This document shows, one piece after another, positions 9,213-17,346 of a stretch of DNA of 46,972 nucleotides (its first letter is position 1; the number at the start of each line of letters is the position of its first letter). Origin of the DNA: Micrococcales bacterium. GTDB taxonomy: Bacteria; Actinomycetota; Actinomycetes; Actinomycetales; Microbacteriaceae. A program made the position numbers and the translations under genes. Below the pieces are notes generated by a model that ran no database searches, had not been told where the DNA came from, and worked only from the letters and a program-made list of their open reading frames with translations. The DNA lies in NCBI GenBank assembly GCA_947454255.1, contig CANGIU010000010.1:1-46972 (forward strand), given 5' to 3'.

Positions 9213-10070
9213 CTAGTGGAAAATGATTGTTCTATCGGTGTCGAGTAATACTCGGTGTTCGGCAAACCATCTGACCGCTTGGGCGAGGGTCTTCGACTCA
9301 ACATCCTGACCAATAGCAACTAGTTCTTGCTTTGAGTCACCATGGTTTACTCGAACCACATTCTGCTCAATGATTGGCCCTTCGTCTAGGTCACTGGTGA
9401 CAAAGTGAGCAGTAGCGCCAATTAGTTTCACACCACGAGCATGAGCTTGGGCATAAGGGTTTGCACCCTTAAAACCAGGTAAGAAAGAGTGATGGATGTT
9501 GATGATTTTGCCAGCAAACTCTTCGCAGAACTCGGGGCTAAGAACCTGCATGAAGCGAGCAAGCACAATAAGTTCAATGTCAGCTAATTTGATGTAATCG
9601 CGAAGCATGTGCTCAAAGGCAGCTTTGCTGGAAGCATCAGGAATAGCGTGTGATTCAAACTTCACTCCATAGAAATTAGCTAATTCTGCAAGATCGGGGT
9701 GATTGCTAAATACGGCTGGGATGTCTACTGGGATACGTCCAGATCTCTGATTGAAGAGTAGGTCGTTTAGACAGTGGGCGCTCTTGCTTACTAAGACTAG
9801 GGTTCTAACCTTGCGGCCGACTTCATCGAGGTGCCACTCCAAACCAAAGGTCTCAACGACTCCAGAAATCCGTTTGGCAAACTCTTCTTTGCTGGCAGAT
9901 ACCTCAACCTGAAGGCGCATAAAGAACCTGCCCGTCTCGGTACTGGTGAACTGCTTGCTCTCGGTGATGTTTCCGGAGGCGGCTACGATAGCCCCAGAAA
10001 TGGCATGGACAATGCCAGGCTGGTCAGCGCAGACAAAAGTCAACACCCAGTGGTTTAGTTGCTTAGTCAT
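9213..10070 (-). CDS. purU: Formyltetrahydrofolate deformylase
   Basis: PurU hydrolyses 10-formyl-THF to THF and formate, balancing the one-carbon pool. The 285-residue protein has an N-terminal ACT domain (WVLTFVCADQPGIVHAISG, about residues 8-26) and a C-terminal formyltransferase-fold domain. The catalytic region reads NIHHSFLPGFKGANPY, followed by GATAHFVTSDLDEGPII. The ATG at 10070 has no Shine-Dalgarno sequence but is preceded by TAAACT seven bases upstream (10078-10083), which suggests a leaderless transcript. It is divergent from glyA-folD, whose products work on the same folate pool. Confidence 0.96.
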   Translation of the reverse strand: MTKQLNHWVLTFVCADQPGIVHAISGAIVAASGNITESKQFTSTETGRFFMRLQVEVSASKEEFAKRISGVVETFGLEWHLDEVGRKVRTLVLVSKSAHCLNDLLFNQRSGRIPVDIPAVFSNHPDLAELANFYGVKFESHAIPDASSKAAFEHMLRDYIKLADIELIVLARFMQVLSPEFCEEFAGKIINIHHSFLPGFKGANPYAQAHARGVKLIGATAHFVTSDLDEGPIIEQNVVRVNHGDSKQELVAIGQDVESKTLAQAVRWFAEHRVLLDTDRTIIFH

Positions 10071-10077
10071 AGGCTCA

Positions 10078-10083
10078 AGTTTA
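10078..10083 (-). promoter_or_regulatory. -10 box for leaderless purU
   Basis: On the minus strand TAAACT is followed by seven bases (TGAGCCT) and the purU ATG. No Shine-Dalgarno sequence is present between the two, so transcription probably begins at or next to the start codon. Confidence 0.5.
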
Positions 10084-10119
10084 GAGCGCTGAAGGGCTCT
10101 AGACGGGTTGGGCAGTAGA

Positions 10120-10200
10120 ATTGGGTTATCGCAACTGGCGCTAAAGATGGGGTTCCATCAGGGAGCGAAGGCATTTTGGTCGTGCGCCTGGGCCAAACCG
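10120..10200 (+). ncRNA. ZTP (pfl) riboswitch upstream of glyA
   Basis: The segment carries the conserved elements of the pfl/ZTP riboswitch in order. ACTGGCG lies at 10134-10140. Hairpin P2 is GATGG/CCATC with loop GGTT (10146-10159). GGGAGCGA lies at 10161-10168, whose GCGA can pair with TCGC at 10129-10132 as part of P1. The 3' hairpin is TTTGG/CCAAA (10175-10179 with 10193-10197), and its loop carries CGCCTGGGC. GGCG (10137-10140) can pair with CGCC (10185-10188) as the expected pseudoknot. The class binds ZTP/ZMP, which signals 10-formyl-THF shortage, and is known upstream of glyA, purH and folD. Here it precedes glyA-folD. No U-run terminator follows, so control may act on the glyA ribosome binding site. 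Confidence 0.88.
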
Positions 10201-10225
10201 TTCAAGCCAATATAGGAGTTCCCAA

Positions 10226-11506
10226 GTGTCCAATTTGCCATCAACATTTAATGACCCATTAGAGGTCACAGATCCAGATATCGCTGCTGTTCTAAAAGCA
10301 GAACTAGATCGTCAGCGCAACTTCCTAGAGATGATTGCATCAGAGAACTTCGTCTCTCGTGGAGTTCTAGAAGCTCAGGGTTCTGTGCTGACCAACAAAT
10401 ATGCAGAAGGCTACCCAGGTAAGCGATACTACGGTGGTTGTGAAGCAGTTGACGTTGCAGAGAACCTAGCTCGAGATAGAGCTAAGGAATTGTTCGGTGC
10501 AGAGCACGCAAACGTTCAACCCCACTCAGGTGCAAGTGCAAACGCAGCTGTGCTGATGGCACTGGCCAACCCAGGAGATCGAATTTTAGGTCTTGAACTA
10601 GCTCACGGTGGTCACCTAACTCATGGTATGAAGTTGAACTTCTCAGGCAAGATGTATGAAGCTCACGCCTATGGATTAGATCCAGAATCATTCTTGATTG
10701 ACATGGACGTTGTTAGAGCACGAGCACATGAAGTAAAGCCTCAGGTGCTAATCGCAGGTTGGTCTGCTTATTCTCGTCATCTCGACTTTGCTGAGTTTAG
10801 AGCTATCGCTGATGAAGTCGGAGCAAAGCTCTGGGTTGATATGGCTCACTTTGCTGGTCTAGTTGCAGCTGGCCTTCACCCTAACCCAGTTCCTTATGCT
10901 GATGTGGTTTCAACAACAGTTCATAAGACACTAGCTGGTCCAAGATCTGGTTTGATTCTTTGCAAGGCAGAGTATGCCAAGAAGATTGACTCTTCGGTAT
11001 TCCCAGGCCAACAGGGTGGTCCACTTATGCATGTTATTGCCGCCAAGGCTGTAGCTTTCAAGGCTGCTTTAGGTGAAGAGTTCAAAGAGAGACAGTCAAG
11101 AACTATTCGTGGAGCCCAGCTGATTGCAGAACGCCTGATGCAGCAAGATGTTCGAGCAAATGGAGTCGATGTGTTGACCGGTGGAACTGATGTTCACCTC
11201 GTACTAGTTGATCTTCGTAATTCACCAATCGATGGCAAGACGGCAGAAGACTTGCTACACGATGTCGGCATAACTGTGAACCGTAACTCAGTCCCAAATG
11301 ATCCAAGACCAGCTCTAGTTACCTCAGGTGTTCGAATCGGAACTCCAGCGTTGGCTACCCGTGGTTTTGGTGAAGTTGAGTTCACTGAAGTTGCTGACAT
11401 CATTGCTTCGGTATTGATGCCTAACCCAGACATCGATGCACTCGGTGACCGCGTTCGCAAACTAACCCAGGCTTTCCCGCTATACAGCGGTTTAGAGAAC
11501 TGGTAA
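10226..11506 (+). CDS. glyA: Serine hydroxymethyltransferase
   Basis: GlyA is the PLP enzyme that converts serine and THF to glycine and 5,10-methylene-THF. The 426-residue length is standard. [33 protein letters not shown] and the PLP-lysine motif [14 protein letters not shown] (Lys234) are diagnostic. The start is GTG at 10226, seven bases after TAGGAG. The ZTP riboswitch lies directly upstream, so expression should rise when formyl-folate is low. folD follows after four bases. Confidence 0.98.
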   Translation: MSNLPSTFNDPLEVTDPDIAAVLKAELDRQRNFLEMIASENFVSRGVLEAQGSVLTNKYAEGYPGKRYYGGCEAVDVAENLARDRAKELFGAEHANVQPHSGASANAAVLMALANPGDRILGLELAHGGHLTHGMKLNFSGKMYEAHAYGLDPESFLIDMDVVRARAHEVKPQVLIAGWSAYSRHLDFAEFRAIADEVGAKLWVDMAHFAGLVAAGLHPNPVPYADVVSTTVHKTLAGPRSGLILCKAEYAKKIDSSVFPGQQGGPLMHVIAAKAVAFKAALGEEFKERQSRTIRGAQLIAERLMQQDVRANGVDVLTGGTDVHLVLVDLRNSPIDGKTAEDLLHDVGITVNRNSVPNDPRPALVTSGVRIGTPALATRGFGEVEFTEVADIIASVLMPNPDIDALGDRVRKLTQAFPLYSGLENW

Positions 11507-11510
11507 GACT

Positions 11511-12368
11511 TTGAACGCTGTTGTGCTTGATGGCTTAGCTACCGCAAAGCAGATAAAGCTAGAGCTCACTGAAGAGGTAATCGCCCTAAAGCAGCGAGGT
11601 ATCACCCCTGGTCTAGGAACTCTATTGGTTGGCGATGATCCAGGTTCGCATAGCTATGTTGGCGGGAAGCACCGCGATTGCCAAGAAGTAGGTGTTCATT
11701 CAATTCGTATTGATTTACCGGCCAGCGCAAGTGTCCAAGATGTTAAGGCAGCAATCAAAGATCTCAATGATGCAAAAGATGTCACTGGATACATAGTTCA
11801 GCTTCCACTTCCTTTTGGCTTTGACACTAATGAGTTTCTGGAGCTCATTGACCCAGACAAAGATGCCGATGGCTTACACCCAATAAATCTTGGCAAGTTG
11901 GTTCTTGCTGGTAGCGAAGAACTGAACTCTCCGCTTCCATGCACCCCAGCTGGAATTGTTGAACTACTCGCAAGATACGAAGTTGAGCTTTCTGGCGCAG
12001 AGGTGGCGGTAATTGGTCGCGGTATTACTGTTGGTAGACCGTTAGGGCTATTGCTGAACAAAAAGGGAATCGACAGCACTGTGACTTTGCTGCATTCAAG
12101 ATCAAGAGATATTCCACATGCGGTAAAGCGTGCCGATGTAGTGGTGGCAGCTTTGGGCTCCCCTCACTTTGTGAAGGCTGAATGGATTAAACCTGGGGCT
12201 GCTGTTTTAGATGTGGGAATTACCAGAGTCGAAAAAGGCTTGGTTGGCGATGTTGATCCGGGGGTGGCAGCGATTGCAGGGTATTTGTCACCAAACCCTG
12301 GTGGAGTTGGTCCAATGACCAGAGCTATGTTGGTCCGCAATGTAGTAAAGGCTGCCAGTAAAAACTGA
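11511..12368 (+). CDS. folD: Methylene-THF dehydrogenase/methenyl-THF cyclohydrolase
   Basis: FolD oxidises 5,10-methylene-THF and hydrolyses the product to 10-formyl-THF, directly after GlyA in the pathway. The 285-residue protein contains [13 protein letters not shown], the conserved [11 protein letters not shown], the dinucleotide-binding segment [14 protein letters not shown] and the C-terminal [14 protein letters not shown]. The start is taken as TTG at 11511, four bases after the glyA stop, since no ATG or GTG fits the N-terminus; coupling to glyA would explain the weak signal. Its 3' end forms part of a hairpin terminator. Confidence 0.95.
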   Translation: MNAVVLDGLATAKQIKLELTEEVIALKQRGITPGLGTLLVGDDPGSHSYVGGKHRDCQEVGVHSIRIDLPASASVQDVKAAIKDLNDAKDVTGYIVQLPLPFGFDTNEFLELIDPDKDADGLHPINLGKLVLAGSEELNSPLPCTPAGIVELLARYEVELSGAEVAVIGRGITVGRPLGLLLNKKGIDSTVTLLHSRSRDIPHAVKRADVVVAALGSPHFVKAEWIKPGAAVLDVGITRVEKGLVGDVDPGVAAIAGYLSPNPGGVGPMTRAMLVRNVVKAASKN

Positions 12369-12380
12369 CAGCCTTTTACT
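12343..12380 (+). terminator. Hairpin terminator overlapping the end of folD
   Basis: TAGTAAAGGCTG (12343-12354), in the last folD codons, pairs with CAGCCTTTTACT plus the next A (12369-12381), with one bulged base. T-rich sequence follows on the plus strand. It lies between the convergent folD and the gene ending at 12393 and could act in both directions. Confidence 0.55.
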
Positions 12381-12392
12381 AACTAATACTTT

Positions 12393-12929
12393 TTAGTAAT
12401 TTTCGTTGATGTACTTCTGCAAGATATCGCTGAAGCAGGATAGGTTTGCCTGGATCTCTGGAAGACGAGTATCTAGGTAAGCCAACGAGATGTCTTGATA
12501 GATATCAGCCAACTCATAGTCATCGTTGTATAGCTTGATCTTGTCAGGGTTCTGCTGACACCAGCCAGAAAGTTTAGGTTTGATCAGGGTAAGTGTGTAA
12601 TCCTTGTTTGACTTTTTGTCAGCACCTAGGACATTGATAGTAAGAGTGTTGTTGCCATCTACGAAGTCTTTGTCACCTTTGATGGTGTAGCTGGCGTTTT
12701 CGTCAGTCAGTCTTAACTTTAGAAAAACCTGAGTGATACCAGTAGGCAATGTGATGGTGTCGCCTGGCTTGTGTGGTTCTCCGGTTACACCTTCTTGGTA
12801 GGTGACTGTAAGTTCTTTGATTGTTACTGGGCTCTTGTAGTAATAGTTTTGAACTACTACTCCGATTGCAAGAAGACCAGCGATGGCCATGACCAGAGGC
12901 AAAATCAGTTTCTTCACTCTAAATTCCAT
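12393..12929 (-). CDS. Membrane-anchored protein with cadherin-like beta-sandwich domain
   Basis: The 178-residue protein has a short basic N-terminus and one transmembrane helix (about residues 6-26), with the rest outside. Residues about 35-115 resemble the bacterial cadherin-like beta-sandwich family: they end in the pattern DGNNTLTINVLGADKKSNKD followed by YTLTL. The last 60 residues hold two cysteines (in GWCQQN and LSCFSD) and no recognisable domain. The start is uncertain: the ATG at 12929 sits right behind AGGA, and a GTG four codons in gives a better-spaced alternative. It is last in a minus-strand run behind an ABC exporter and a Pro/Thr-rich exported protein. Function unknown. Confidence 0.7.
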   Translation of the reverse strand: MEFRVKKLILPLVMAIAGLLAIGVVVQNYYYKSPVTIKELTVTYQEGVTGEPHKPGDTITLPTGITQVFLKLRLTDENASYTIKGDKDFVDGNNTLTINVLGADKKSNKDYTLTLIKPKLSGWCQQNPDKIKLYNDDYELADIYQDISLAYLDTRLPEIQANLSCFSDILQKYINENY

Positions 12930-12983
12930 TCCTAGCTACATTCGTTGCGGAAAACCGCACTGGATACTAGTTTCCCACAAAAA

Positions 12984-13529
12984 CTAAGGTCTTGGTGCTC
13001 TAGTTGGAGTTGGTGTTGGCCGAATTGGGAAGGTAGGTCTAGGAGATGGGGTAAAAATAGGGGTAAATGAAGGGGTTGGCCTAGAAGTAAAGGTCGGCAA
13101 CGGAGTTGGCCTAGGAGTTCTGGTTGGGCCAGGATTCGGGTTGTAAGTAGGGGTTGGCTCGCTAGTTGGCTTGTAAATGATGGTAACTGTAGGCACTGGC
13201 TGTGGTGTCGGGATCTGGACATCGTCCACTACATAGAAAGTCGAAGTACAGAGAAAAGTCTTATCGTTATTGGAACTACTACTGCCTGAGTACTTCGCTC
13301 TAAAACTAGGCACATTCCAAGAGCCGTAGTAGTCCTGAGCAGAACCACAGCCGCTGTCGCTTGAGCTATAGCCACTTGAGAGGTATGTCAGAGTGATCTT
13401 TTTATATTGAACCGGGCTGGTAGCGCTCGCAGTGGTGCCTAGTGAGATGAAAGCAGATGCCAACATCGCGATGATTCCGCTAACAAACATAGGAATCGCG
13501 AGCTTTTCTAAAGAGCTACGTTTACTCAT
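12984..13529 (-). CDS. Exported protein with Pro/Thr-rich C-terminal tail
   Basis: The 181-residue protein opens with a basic N-terminus and a hydrophobic helix (about 12-36) that reads as a signal peptide or anchor. A Ser/Tyr-rich central part follows, with a cysteine pair (SGCGSA and FLCTST). From about residue 108 the protein is a low-complexity tail of PTP, PRPT and PNPGPT units to the end, like cell-wall-spanning linkers in Gram-positive bacteria. The ATG at 13529 has a good GGAGAC site seven bases upstream. No family is recognised. It lies 60 bases after the ABC exporter gene on the same strand and 54 bases before the cadherin-like gene. Confidence 0.75.
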   Translation of the reverse strand: MSKRSSLEKLAIPMFVSGIIAMLASAFISLGTTASATSPVQYKKITLTYLSSGYSSSDSGCGSAQDYYGSWNVPSFRAKYSGSSSSNNDKTFLCTSTFYVVDDVQIPTPQPVPTVTIIYKPTSEPTPTYNPNPGPTRTPRPTPLPTFTSRPTPSFTPIFTPSPRPTFPIRPTPTPTRAPRP

Positions 13530-13589
13530 TTTGTCTCCAATTGGGTTTATTGGTTAAACCATAGACCTAACTGGTGACAATTAGCAGAC

Positions 13590-15431
13590 CTAGTTGAGCA
13601 TCTGGGTTCCTGCTAGCTCCTTATACAGAGGGGTAGATTTCAATAGTTGCTTGTGAGTGCCAGAGCCAATGACTTTACCCTCATCGATAACGATGATTTG
13701 GTCGCTATCAACCACAGTAGAGAGTCGGTGAGCAATAACAATCATGGTTCTGTTCTTAGCAACTGCATCGATGGCCTCTCGCATACGTTGCTCGTTCAAG
13801 CCATCCAAGCTTGATGTCGATTCATCTAGAAGCATGATTGGTGGAGCGCTGAGCAAAGTTCTTGCAATCGCTAATCGCTGACGCTCACCACCAGAGAGCA
13901 TGATGCCCTGTTCGCCAACTTCGGCATCAAGTCCGCGTTTGTCTCGTTTCAGCACAGCAGTTAGATTTACTTCTTTCAAAACCCTCTTTAGTTCTGCCTC
14001 CGTTGCATCAGGGGCACCAATCAAAAGGTTCTCTCTGATGCTTCCGGCAAGTACTGGGGCATCTTGTTCAACGTAACCAATCTGACCACGAAGATCTGAT
14101 CTACTGATTGCATGAACAGCTTGACCATCGAGCAGTATCTCACCACCGGTTGGTTCGTAGAATCTTTCAATCAAACTGAAGACGGTTGATTTACCTGCAC
14201 CTGAAGGACCAACGATAGCAACTCTCGAACCTCGTTCAATCTTGAATGAGATTCCTTTAAGCACTTCCTTAGGTTCGCTCATAATCGGAGCCGCGTTAGG
14301 GATAGCCTTACCATCTTTATCAATTGCAGTCTCTGGTCTAGCCGGATAGCTGAACTTTACTTTCTTGAATTCGATAGCAGTTTTATTTACTGCTGATCTT
14401 CTTGATTTCTGTGCTCGTTCTGCATCGCTATCTTCAAGTGGAATATCTAAAATTTCTTGGATACGAGCCAGTGCACCGAGGGCTGACTGCACAGAGGAAT
14501 ATGCACCAAAGAATTGACCCACTGGTCGAATCATGATGAACATCAAAAGGATAAAGGTGATCAGTGAGGCAACTTCGGTTTGTCCAGATGCAACTCGATA
14601 ACCACCGACACCTAGCACCACAATGAATGCACCGTTGGCTGCTAGCCCTCCGATTGGAGTGACCCAGGAGTTAATACGAGCTATCTTCACACCTTGGGTA
14701 AACGCCTCAGTTGCATCGGTTTGAATTTGGGCAGACTCTCTAGCTTCTGCACGGGCTGCACGAATGGTTCTAACTGCAGATAGTGCTCTTTCAACAGAGG
14801 CTGACATGTTGCCAACGCGTTCCTGTGCTTTAGTCGTTGCAGCTCGGATTCTTCGAGACGAGACTCCAATTGCGGCAACAGCGATAGAAATCATCACCAA
14901 AGTGATTGATAGCAACAACCAGTCAATTACTGCCATCGCAACAACAGATCCAATAAATAGCAAGGCACCACCAGCGCCATCTACTAATCCTTGCGTAAGG
15001 GCTGCTCTAAGCAAAGTGGTATCTGAACCAACTCGAGACACTAGGTCACCAGTTCGCCTAAGGTCATATTCGAAAATAGGAAGTCTGAGCAATCTCGTTG
15101 AAAGTTTAGATCTGGCTGAGAAGACAACTCCTTCACCAGCTTTTGCTAAGACAAAATACATTGCTCCACCAGCGACTGCGCTTAGCAAAGTGATGACTAG
15201 CAAAAGTAGTGCAATAGGGAGAACATCTGCACCTTTTTGAACCGTGCTGATAATTCTTCCAACAACTAGCGGCTGAGCAAGGTTGACACCTGCAGAGACG
15301 AGGCTAAGAATAACTGCAATGACCAGCAGTCTGCGCTGCTCTTTCATGTATGGCCAGAGCTGATTGAATTTTGCCTTTGGTCCAGTTTCTTTCTTGCCTG
15401 GACGACCGCCACGTGGACCCATTGAACTCAT
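13590..15431 (-). CDS. ABC exporter half-transporter (consensus ATP site)
   Basis: This 613-residue protein has a six-helix transmembrane domain (about 30-330) and a nucleotide-binding domain with every catalytic motif intact: GPSGAGKST, Q-loop GYVEQDAP, LSGGERQRL, IMLLDESTSSLD with catalytic glutamate, and [10 protein letters not shown]. It is therefore probably a homodimer, unlike the asymmetric pair at 2175-5752. No peptidase C39 domain is present. An unusual insert of about 25 residues precedes the Walker A region (ETAIDKDGKAIPNAAPIMSE). It starts seven bases after the methyltransferase stop and is followed by two exported-protein genes, which makes an operon likely. Substrate unknown. 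Confidence 0.93.
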   Translation of the reverse strand: MSSMGPRGGRPGKKETGPKAKFNQLWPYMKEQRRLLVIAVILSLVSAGVNLAQPLVVGRIISTVQKGADVLPIALLLLVITLLSAVAGGAMYFVLAKAGEGVVFSARSKLSTRLLRLPIFEYDLRRTGDLVSRVGSDTTLLRAALTQGLVDGAGGALLFIGSVVAMAVIDWLLLSITLVMISIAVAAIGVSSRRIRAATTKAQERVGNMSASVERALSAVRTIRAARAEARESAQIQTDATEAFTQGVKIARINSWVTPIGGLAANGAFIVVLGVGGYRVASGQTEVASLITFILLMFIMIRPVGQFFGAYSSVQSALGALARIQEILDIPLEDSDAERAQKSRRSAVNKTAIEFKKVKFSYPARPETAIDKDGKAIPNAAPIMSEPKEVLKGISFKIERGSRVAIVGPSGAGKSTVFSLIERFYEPTGGEILLDGQAVHAISRSDLRGQIGYVEQDAPVLAGSIRENLLIGAPDATEAELKRVLKEVNLTAVLKRDKRGLDAEVGEQGIMLSGGERQRLAIARTLLSAPPIMLLDESTSSLDGLNEQRMREAIDAVAKNRTMIVIAHRLSTVVDSDQIIVIDEGKVIGSGTHKQLLKSTPLYKELAGTQMLN

Positions 15432-15438
15432 TTACTAC

Positions 15439-16305
15439 CTATTTCTCTAGTCCTGGTTCGCCCAGGATTTCTTCATTTATTAGATATCGGATTTCTTGAA
15501 GGGATAGGGCTTCAGTGTATGCCGTGTTTCTGTAGAACTTGCTGAAGTCAACTTTTTGTAATGCTGCTAAGACTCGACTGTCATGCAGTTTTAGGAACAT
15601 CACAGTGCTGTTCGGAACTCGATCAAAAGAGGTTCTGACTTTTCCGCAACTGTAACCAAAGACAGTCAGTGCAACGTCTGCCTCTGTTGGCTTGACTTTA
15701 GAAAAAAGTCCAAAGTCGGTCACTTTCATAAGTTGGCGTAGGTTCGCTTTTCTTTCCCAAACTTGGAAGCAGGTGTTCAATCTTGCTTTTTGCCAAACCA
15801 TTTCACCTAATTCATCAACATAGTCGATAGAAAGGTCTTCATCATGAATCAGATGAAAGTTACGGTTGAGCCGATTGATTACTGACCATTTCCGCCAACT
15901 TCTAGGAACCACAAAAGCGATGAATTGACTGTGCTGGGCAGCCTTATTGAAGAAAGGAATGCTTAGAGAGTTGTTTCTTCCAAAAGGGGGGTTAGAAATG
16001 GTGACCGCATTGGAAACCTTGTCTAGGGCTTTTGTCTCCAATAGGAAATCGGCAAGCAATACGCCTTCGGATTTTGGCTCGATATCGAAGCTGACTACCT
16101 GCGTTGCACCGAGAGCCTTGGTTGCTTTGACAAATGAGCCGGTTCCTCCAGCAGGTTCGATGACAGTTTTATTTTCGAAACCACCGACTAGATCACTAAC
16201 TGTCTTGGCTAAGCGAAGGGCTAGTTCAGAGGGGGTATAGAACTGTTCCTTGCCTGTAATTCTGCGATTACCTGGGCGAACTTTGACGCTCTCGGCGGGG
16301 TTCAT
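15439..16305 (-). CDS. Putative N6-adenine-type SAM-dependent methyltransferase
   Basis: The 288-residue protein has the two hallmarks of amino-group DNA methyltransferases: the SAM-binding motif EPAGGTGSF and the catalytic NPPFGRN. The N-terminal GKEQFYTPSELALRLA resembles the QFYTP-type opening of N6-adenine enzymes. No restriction nuclease or specificity subunit lies nearby, so it would be an orphan enzyme; an RNA or protein target cannot be excluded. The start is placed at ATG 16305, seven bases after a minus-strand TATCCT box, rather than at the longer frame from 16386, whose extra 27 residues look non-homologous. It heads a run with the ABC exporter and two exported proteins. Confidence 0.72.
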   Translation of the reverse strand: MNPAESVKVRPGNRRITGKEQFYTPSELALRLAKTVSDLVGGFENKTVIEPAGGTGSFVKATKALGATQVVSFDIEPKSEGVLLADFLLETKALDKVSNAVTISNPPFGRNNSLSIPFFNKAAQHSQFIAFVVPRSWRKWSVINRLNRNFHLIHDEDLSIDYVDELGEMVWQKARLNTCFQVWERKANLRQLMKVTDFGLFSKVKPTEADVALTVFGYSCGKVRTSFDRVPNSTVMFLKLHDSRVLAALQKVDFSKFYRNTAYTEALSLQEIRYLINEEILGEPGLEK

Positions 16306-16312
16306 AATCACA

Positions 16313-16318
16313 AGGATA
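16313..16318 (-). promoter_or_regulatory. -10 box for leaderless methyltransferase gene
   Basis: On the minus strand TATCCT is followed by seven bases (TGTGATT) and the ATG at 16305. No Shine-Dalgarno sequence is seen in the gap. The match supports the shorter start. Confidence 0.45.
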
Positions 16319-16392
16319 TCAGTTCTAAACAATAGACTTGTTGGCTGGGTCGCTTTAGGCCCACCAATACTTAGCCAGAAAGACACGACGAA

Positions 16393-17346
16393 GTGCCTAA
16401 AGAAGTTAGAAAAGAAGCCTCTGCTGAGGCAATGATTACTGCTACCGGACTCACCAAAAAATATGGAGATTTTGTCGCTGTCGATGGCGTGAATTTCACA
16501 GTAACTCGGGGGGAGTCCTTCGGGCTGCTTGGTCCTAATGGAGCCGGTAAATCAACCACCATGAAAATGATTGCGGCTACTAGCCAAAGAACTGGCGGAA
16601 ATCTTGTAATTCTAGGCAAAGACCCAAATAGGCAAGGTCCAGAGATTAGGGCTCACCTTGGTGTGGTCCCACAACAGGACAACCTAGATAGAGAACTAAA
16701 GGTTTGGGAAAACCTGATGGTCTACGGTCGCTACTTTGGTTTAAGCCGTAAATTCCTAAAGGGAAAGATTGAGGAGCTTTTAGAGTTCGCTCAACTCGGA
16801 GAGAAGCGTAATAGCAAGACTGAAGAGCTCTCAGGAGGAATGAAGCGCAGACTGACCATCGCTAGGGGTTTGGTTAATGAGCCAGAGATTCTGTTACTGG
16901 ATGAACCGACTACTGGTCTTGACCCACAGGCAAGGCATATACTCTGGGACAGATTATTCAGGTTGAAAGAACAGGGGGTGACTCTGGTTATCACCACCCA
17001 CTATATGGATGAGGCAGAACAGCTCTGTGACCGTCTGATGGTTATGGACAAGGGCAAGATTATGGCTGAAGGATCTCCTGCAGAGCTAATCAAAAAATAT
17101 TCGAGTAGAGAAGTTTTGGAAGTTAGATTTGGAAGCGAGAACAATGCCAGCGTTGCTGGAAGGCTTAAAGGAATTGGAGAGCGGCTTGAAGTTCTTCCAG
17201 ATCGCATTTTGATTTATGAAGAATCTGGTGAGAAGTGCTTAGAGCAGATCATTAAGTTGGGCTTAGAACCAGTTACCTCTCTAGTGCGCCGCTCTTCTTT
17301 AGAAGACGTGTTCCTAAGACTTACTGGAAGAACCTTGGTCGAATAA
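16393..17346 (+). CDS. ABC-2 exporter ATP-binding subunit (NodI/DrrA type)
   Basis: This ATPase powers the two permeases encoded directly downstream. It has LLGPNGAGKSTTMKMI (Walker A), Q-loop VVPQQDNLD, signature ELSGGMKRRLTIARGL, Walker B ILLLDEPTTGLDP and H-loop VITTHYMDEAEQLCDR, in the DrrA/NodI arrangement. The start is uncertain: GTG at 16393 gives 317 residues, and ATG at 16432 gives 304 residues beginning MITATGLTKKYG, which looks like the family's normal N-terminus. The stop overlaps the next ATG by one base (TAATG). The gene diverges from the methyltransferase. Drug, lipid or polysaccharide export are all possible. Confidence 0.93.
   Translation: MPKEVRKEASAEAMITATGLTKKYGDFVAVDGVNFTVTRGESFGLLGPNGAGKSTTMKMIAATSQRTGGNLVILGKDPNRQGPEIRAHLGVVPQQDNLDRELKVWENLMVYGRYFGLSRKFLKGKIEELLEFAQLGEKRNSKTEELSGGMKRRLTIARGLVNEPEILLLDEPTTGLDPQARHILWDRLFRLKEQGVTLVITTHYMDEAEQLCDRLMVMDKGKIMAEGSPAELIKKYSSREVLEVRFGSENNASVAGRLKGIGERLEVLPDRILIYEESGEKCLEQIIKLGLEPVTSLVRRSSLEDVFLRLTGRTLVE

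Noticed and set aside
11328-11342. GGTGTTCGAATCGGA-like sequence as a tRNA T-arm
   Set aside because: It lies inside conserved glyA coding sequence and no acceptor or anticodon stems can be built around it. No other tRNA-like signal was seen.
12984-13190. Pro/Thr codon repeats as a tandem DNA repeat or CRISPR-like array
   Set aside because: The repeats are short, irregular and in frame, encoding a low-complexity protein tail; no constant repeat-spacer periodicity is present.
15947-16240. A 97-residue plus-strand frame antisense to the methyltransferase
   Set aside because: The opposite frame has clear SAM and NPPF motifs, so this is an antisense shadow.
16306-16386. Upstream extension of the methyltransferase to 16386
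   Set aside because: The added 27 residues look unrelated to the family, would nearly collide with the divergent ABC start, and the shorter ATG has a TATCCT box at seven bases.
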